A DNA stretch of 6,607 nucleotides, from assembly GCA_965365655.1 (NCBI GenBank), contig CBDUCN010000289.1, positions 1-6,607 on the forward strand, read 5' to 3'. This DNA comes from JBFHNV01 sp965365655. GTDB taxonomy: Bacteria > Pseudomonadota > Gammaproteobacteria > HK1. Positions 5,160 to 6,607 of the stretch are shown here, one piece after another. Below the pieces are notes generated by a model. It had not been told where the DNA came from. It was given only the letters and a program-made list of their open reading frames with translations, and ran no database searches. Position 1 is the stretch's first letter. The number at the start of each line of letters is the position of its first letter. A program made the position numbers and the translations under genes.

Positions 5160-6607
5160 CACGCGCCGGCCCCCGGCGCGGCCGACGCGCGTTCGCGCGC
5201 CGCCGCCTCGTCCAGGTCGCCGACCATGAACAGCGAGCGCTCGTCCCACTCGTCGCAACGGCCATCCAGGATCGCCGCGCAGCCGGCGATGGTCTGCTCG
5301 AGCGCGACGGAGCGGCCCGGCATCCCGGTGAACGCCTCGGTCACGGCGAACGGCTGGGTCAGGAAGCGCTGCAGGCGGCGCGCGCGCCGCACCGTCGCGC
5401 GATCGGTTGCACCCAGCTCCTCCATGCCGACGAGCGCGATGATGTCCTGCAGCTCGCGGTAGCGTGCGACGCTCTCGCGCACCGCCTCCGCGACCCGGAA
5501 GTGCTCCGCGCCGACCACGTCCTCGGCGAGCAACGCCGACGAGGAGAGCAGCGGGTCGACGGCCGGATACGCCCCTTCCGCCGCGATGGAGCGCGAGAGC
5601 ACGATCGAGCTGTCGAGGTGTCCGAAGATCTCGGCGACCGCGGGATCGGTGAAGTCGTCCGCGGGCACGTACACGGCCTGGATCGAGGTCACGGTTGCCC
5701 CCTCGATCGAGACGATGCGCTGCTCGAGCTCGGCCACCTCGGTCGCGAGCGTCGGCTGGTAGCCGACCCGTGACGGCAGCCGGCCGAGCAGGCCCGAGAC
5801 CTCTGCCCCGGCCTGCACGAACCGGAACACGTTGTCCATCAGCAGCAGCACATTGCGCCCGGCCACGTCGCGGAAGTGCTCCGCGACCGCGAGCGCCGCC
5901 GCGGCGACCCGCCAGCGGGCCCCGGGCGGCTCGTTCATCTGGCCGAACACGAGCACGGTGCGGTCGAGCACGCCGGACTGGCGCATCTCGAGCAGCAGCT
6001 CGTGGCCCTCGCGCGTGCGCTCGCCGACGCCCGCGAACACCGAGATCCCCTCGTAGCCCTCGACCATGCGGCGGATCAGCTCCATGACCAGCACCGTCTT
6101 GCCGACGCCCGCGCCGCCGAACATCGCGGCCTTGCCCCCGCGCGCGAGCGGCGCCAGCAGGTCCACCACCTTGATGCCGGTCTCGAACGGCTCGTACGCT
6201 GCCTTCTGCACCGCGAGGGCCGGCGGCGAGCGATGGATGGGCGACGTGGCGGTGTCCGCGCCGATCGGGGGGCCGCCGTCGACCGGCCGGCCGAGGGTGT
6301 CGACGACGCGCCCGAGCAGCACGTCGCCCACGGGCACCTGGATCGGCACGCCGCCGGCCCGCACCCGCGCGCCGCGCGCGAGCCCGCCGGTCGGCTCGAG
6401 GGCCACCGCGCGCACGGTGTGCGGGTCGACGTGCATCTGCACCTCGGCGACGATGCGCCGATCGCCGTCCTCGATCGACAGCGCGTCGTTGAGCGCCGGC
6501 AGCGCGCCGTGCTCGACGTGGACGTCGATCACGGAACCCCGTACCGCGCGCACGACGCCGGAGGCCTCGCGGCGCGGCCCGCCGGTGCGCTGCGTGTCGC
6601 GCGCCCC
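5159..6607 (-). CDS. atpD: N-ATPase F1 subunit beta (AtpD), 5' end outside the window
   Basis: Catalytic subunit for ATP hydrolysis/synthesis. Residues are numbered from the first usable start, GTG 6553-6551 (464 residues). Motifs: P-loop GGAGVGKT (146-153); GERTREG (177-183) with catalytic Glu178 and Arg179; Walker B LLLMDN with Asp240; FRFVQAGAEVSGLLGR (243-258); YVPADDFTDPA (295-305); the C-terminal loop MEELGATD (377-384), where classical beta has DELSEED; and QRFLTQPFAV (395-404). The frame stays open for 18 codons upstream to the window edge. The residues before the GTG (SGV) continue the usual first beta-strand, so the true start is probably beyond position 6607; no convincing ribosome site precedes the GTG. 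The whole open stretch is therefore reported as 5'-partial. It ends in TGATG with atpC. Confidence 0.96.
   Translation of the reverse strand, partial: GARDTQRTGGPRREASGVVRAVRGSVIDVHVEHGALPALNDALSIEDGDRRIVAEVQMHVDPHTVRAVALEPTGGLARGARVRAGGVPIQVPVGDVLLGRVVDTLGRPVDGGPPIGADTATSPIHRSPPALAVQKAAYEPFETGIKVVDLLAPLARGGKAAMFGGAGVGKTVLVMELIRRMVEGYEGISVFAGVGERTREGHELLLEMRQSGVLDRTVLVFGQMNEPPGARWRVAAAALAVAEHFRDVAGRNVLLLMDNVFRFVQAGAEVSGLLGRLPSRVGYQPTLATEVAELEQRIVSIEGATVTSIQAVYVPADDFTDPAVAEIFGHLDSSIVLSRSIAAEGAYPAVDPLLSSSALLAEDVVGAEHFRVAEAVRESVARYRELQDIIALVGMEELGATDRATVRRARRLQRFLTQPFAVTEAFTGMPGRSVALEQTIAGCAAILDGRCDEWDERSLFMVGDLDEAAARERASAAPGAGA

Noticed and set aside
1..6607. Novel defence, CRISPR or mobile-element system
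   Set aside because: All coding sequence is accounted for by ATPase subunits. I saw no CRISPR-like repeats, transposase, integrase, tRNA or inverted terminal repeats.

Overview
This window is one minus-strand operon of a second, 'alternate' F-type rotary ATPase, the N-ATPase. The order of transcription is atpD-atpC-atpQ-atpR-atpB-atpE-atpF-atpA-atpG (beta, epsilon, AtpQ/AtpI-like, AtpR, a, c, fused b/delta, alpha, gamma). This is the diagnostic N-ATPase order. It differs from a housekeeping atp operon (a-c-b-delta-alpha-gamma-beta-epsilon) in three ways: beta and epsilon come first, AtpQ and AtpR are present, and there is no separate delta gene because a delta-like domain sits at the C-terminus of subunit b.

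Layout from high to low coordinate: the F1 genes atpD (runs off the right edge, start not seen) and atpC; the small membrane genes atpQ and atpR; the Fo genes atpB, atpE and atpF; then the F1 genes atpA and atpG (runs off the left edge with perhaps 10-20 residues missing). Nearly every base is coding. Most junctions overlap (TGATG, ATGA, GTGA, or 14 nt). The only sizeable gap is 86 nt between atpE and atpF, and it holds two potential RNA hairpins. No promoter or terminator is visible, because both operon ends lie outside the window. The plus strand holds no believable gene; its long open frames are shadows of the G+C-rich codon pattern.

Together the genes encode an alpha3-beta3-gamma-epsilon head, a c-ring with subunit a, and b/delta stalks, with AtpQ and AtpR probably assisting assembly or ion handling. 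Catalytic residues are intact: beta P-loop, catalytic Glu and alpha Arg finger; the a-subunit Arg and c-subunit Glu are also present. The complex is therefore predicted to be active. In other organisms N-ATPases are thought to work mainly as ATP-driven ion pumps beside a normal F-ATPase. The transported ion cannot be fixed from sequence. The c subunit has two membrane carboxylates (E26, E59) and Tyr64, which was first read as a Na+ site, but a related Burkholderia ring was found to be H+-specific.

The host is a high-G+C bacterium (by eye around 70% G+C), plausibly a proteobacterium, where these operons are common. N-ATPase operons move between lineages, so the window cannot fix the taxon. I found no wholly undescribed system. 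The points worth checking are the ion site and ring size, the AtpF fusion, the atpE-atpF hairpins, and a few divergent motifs.
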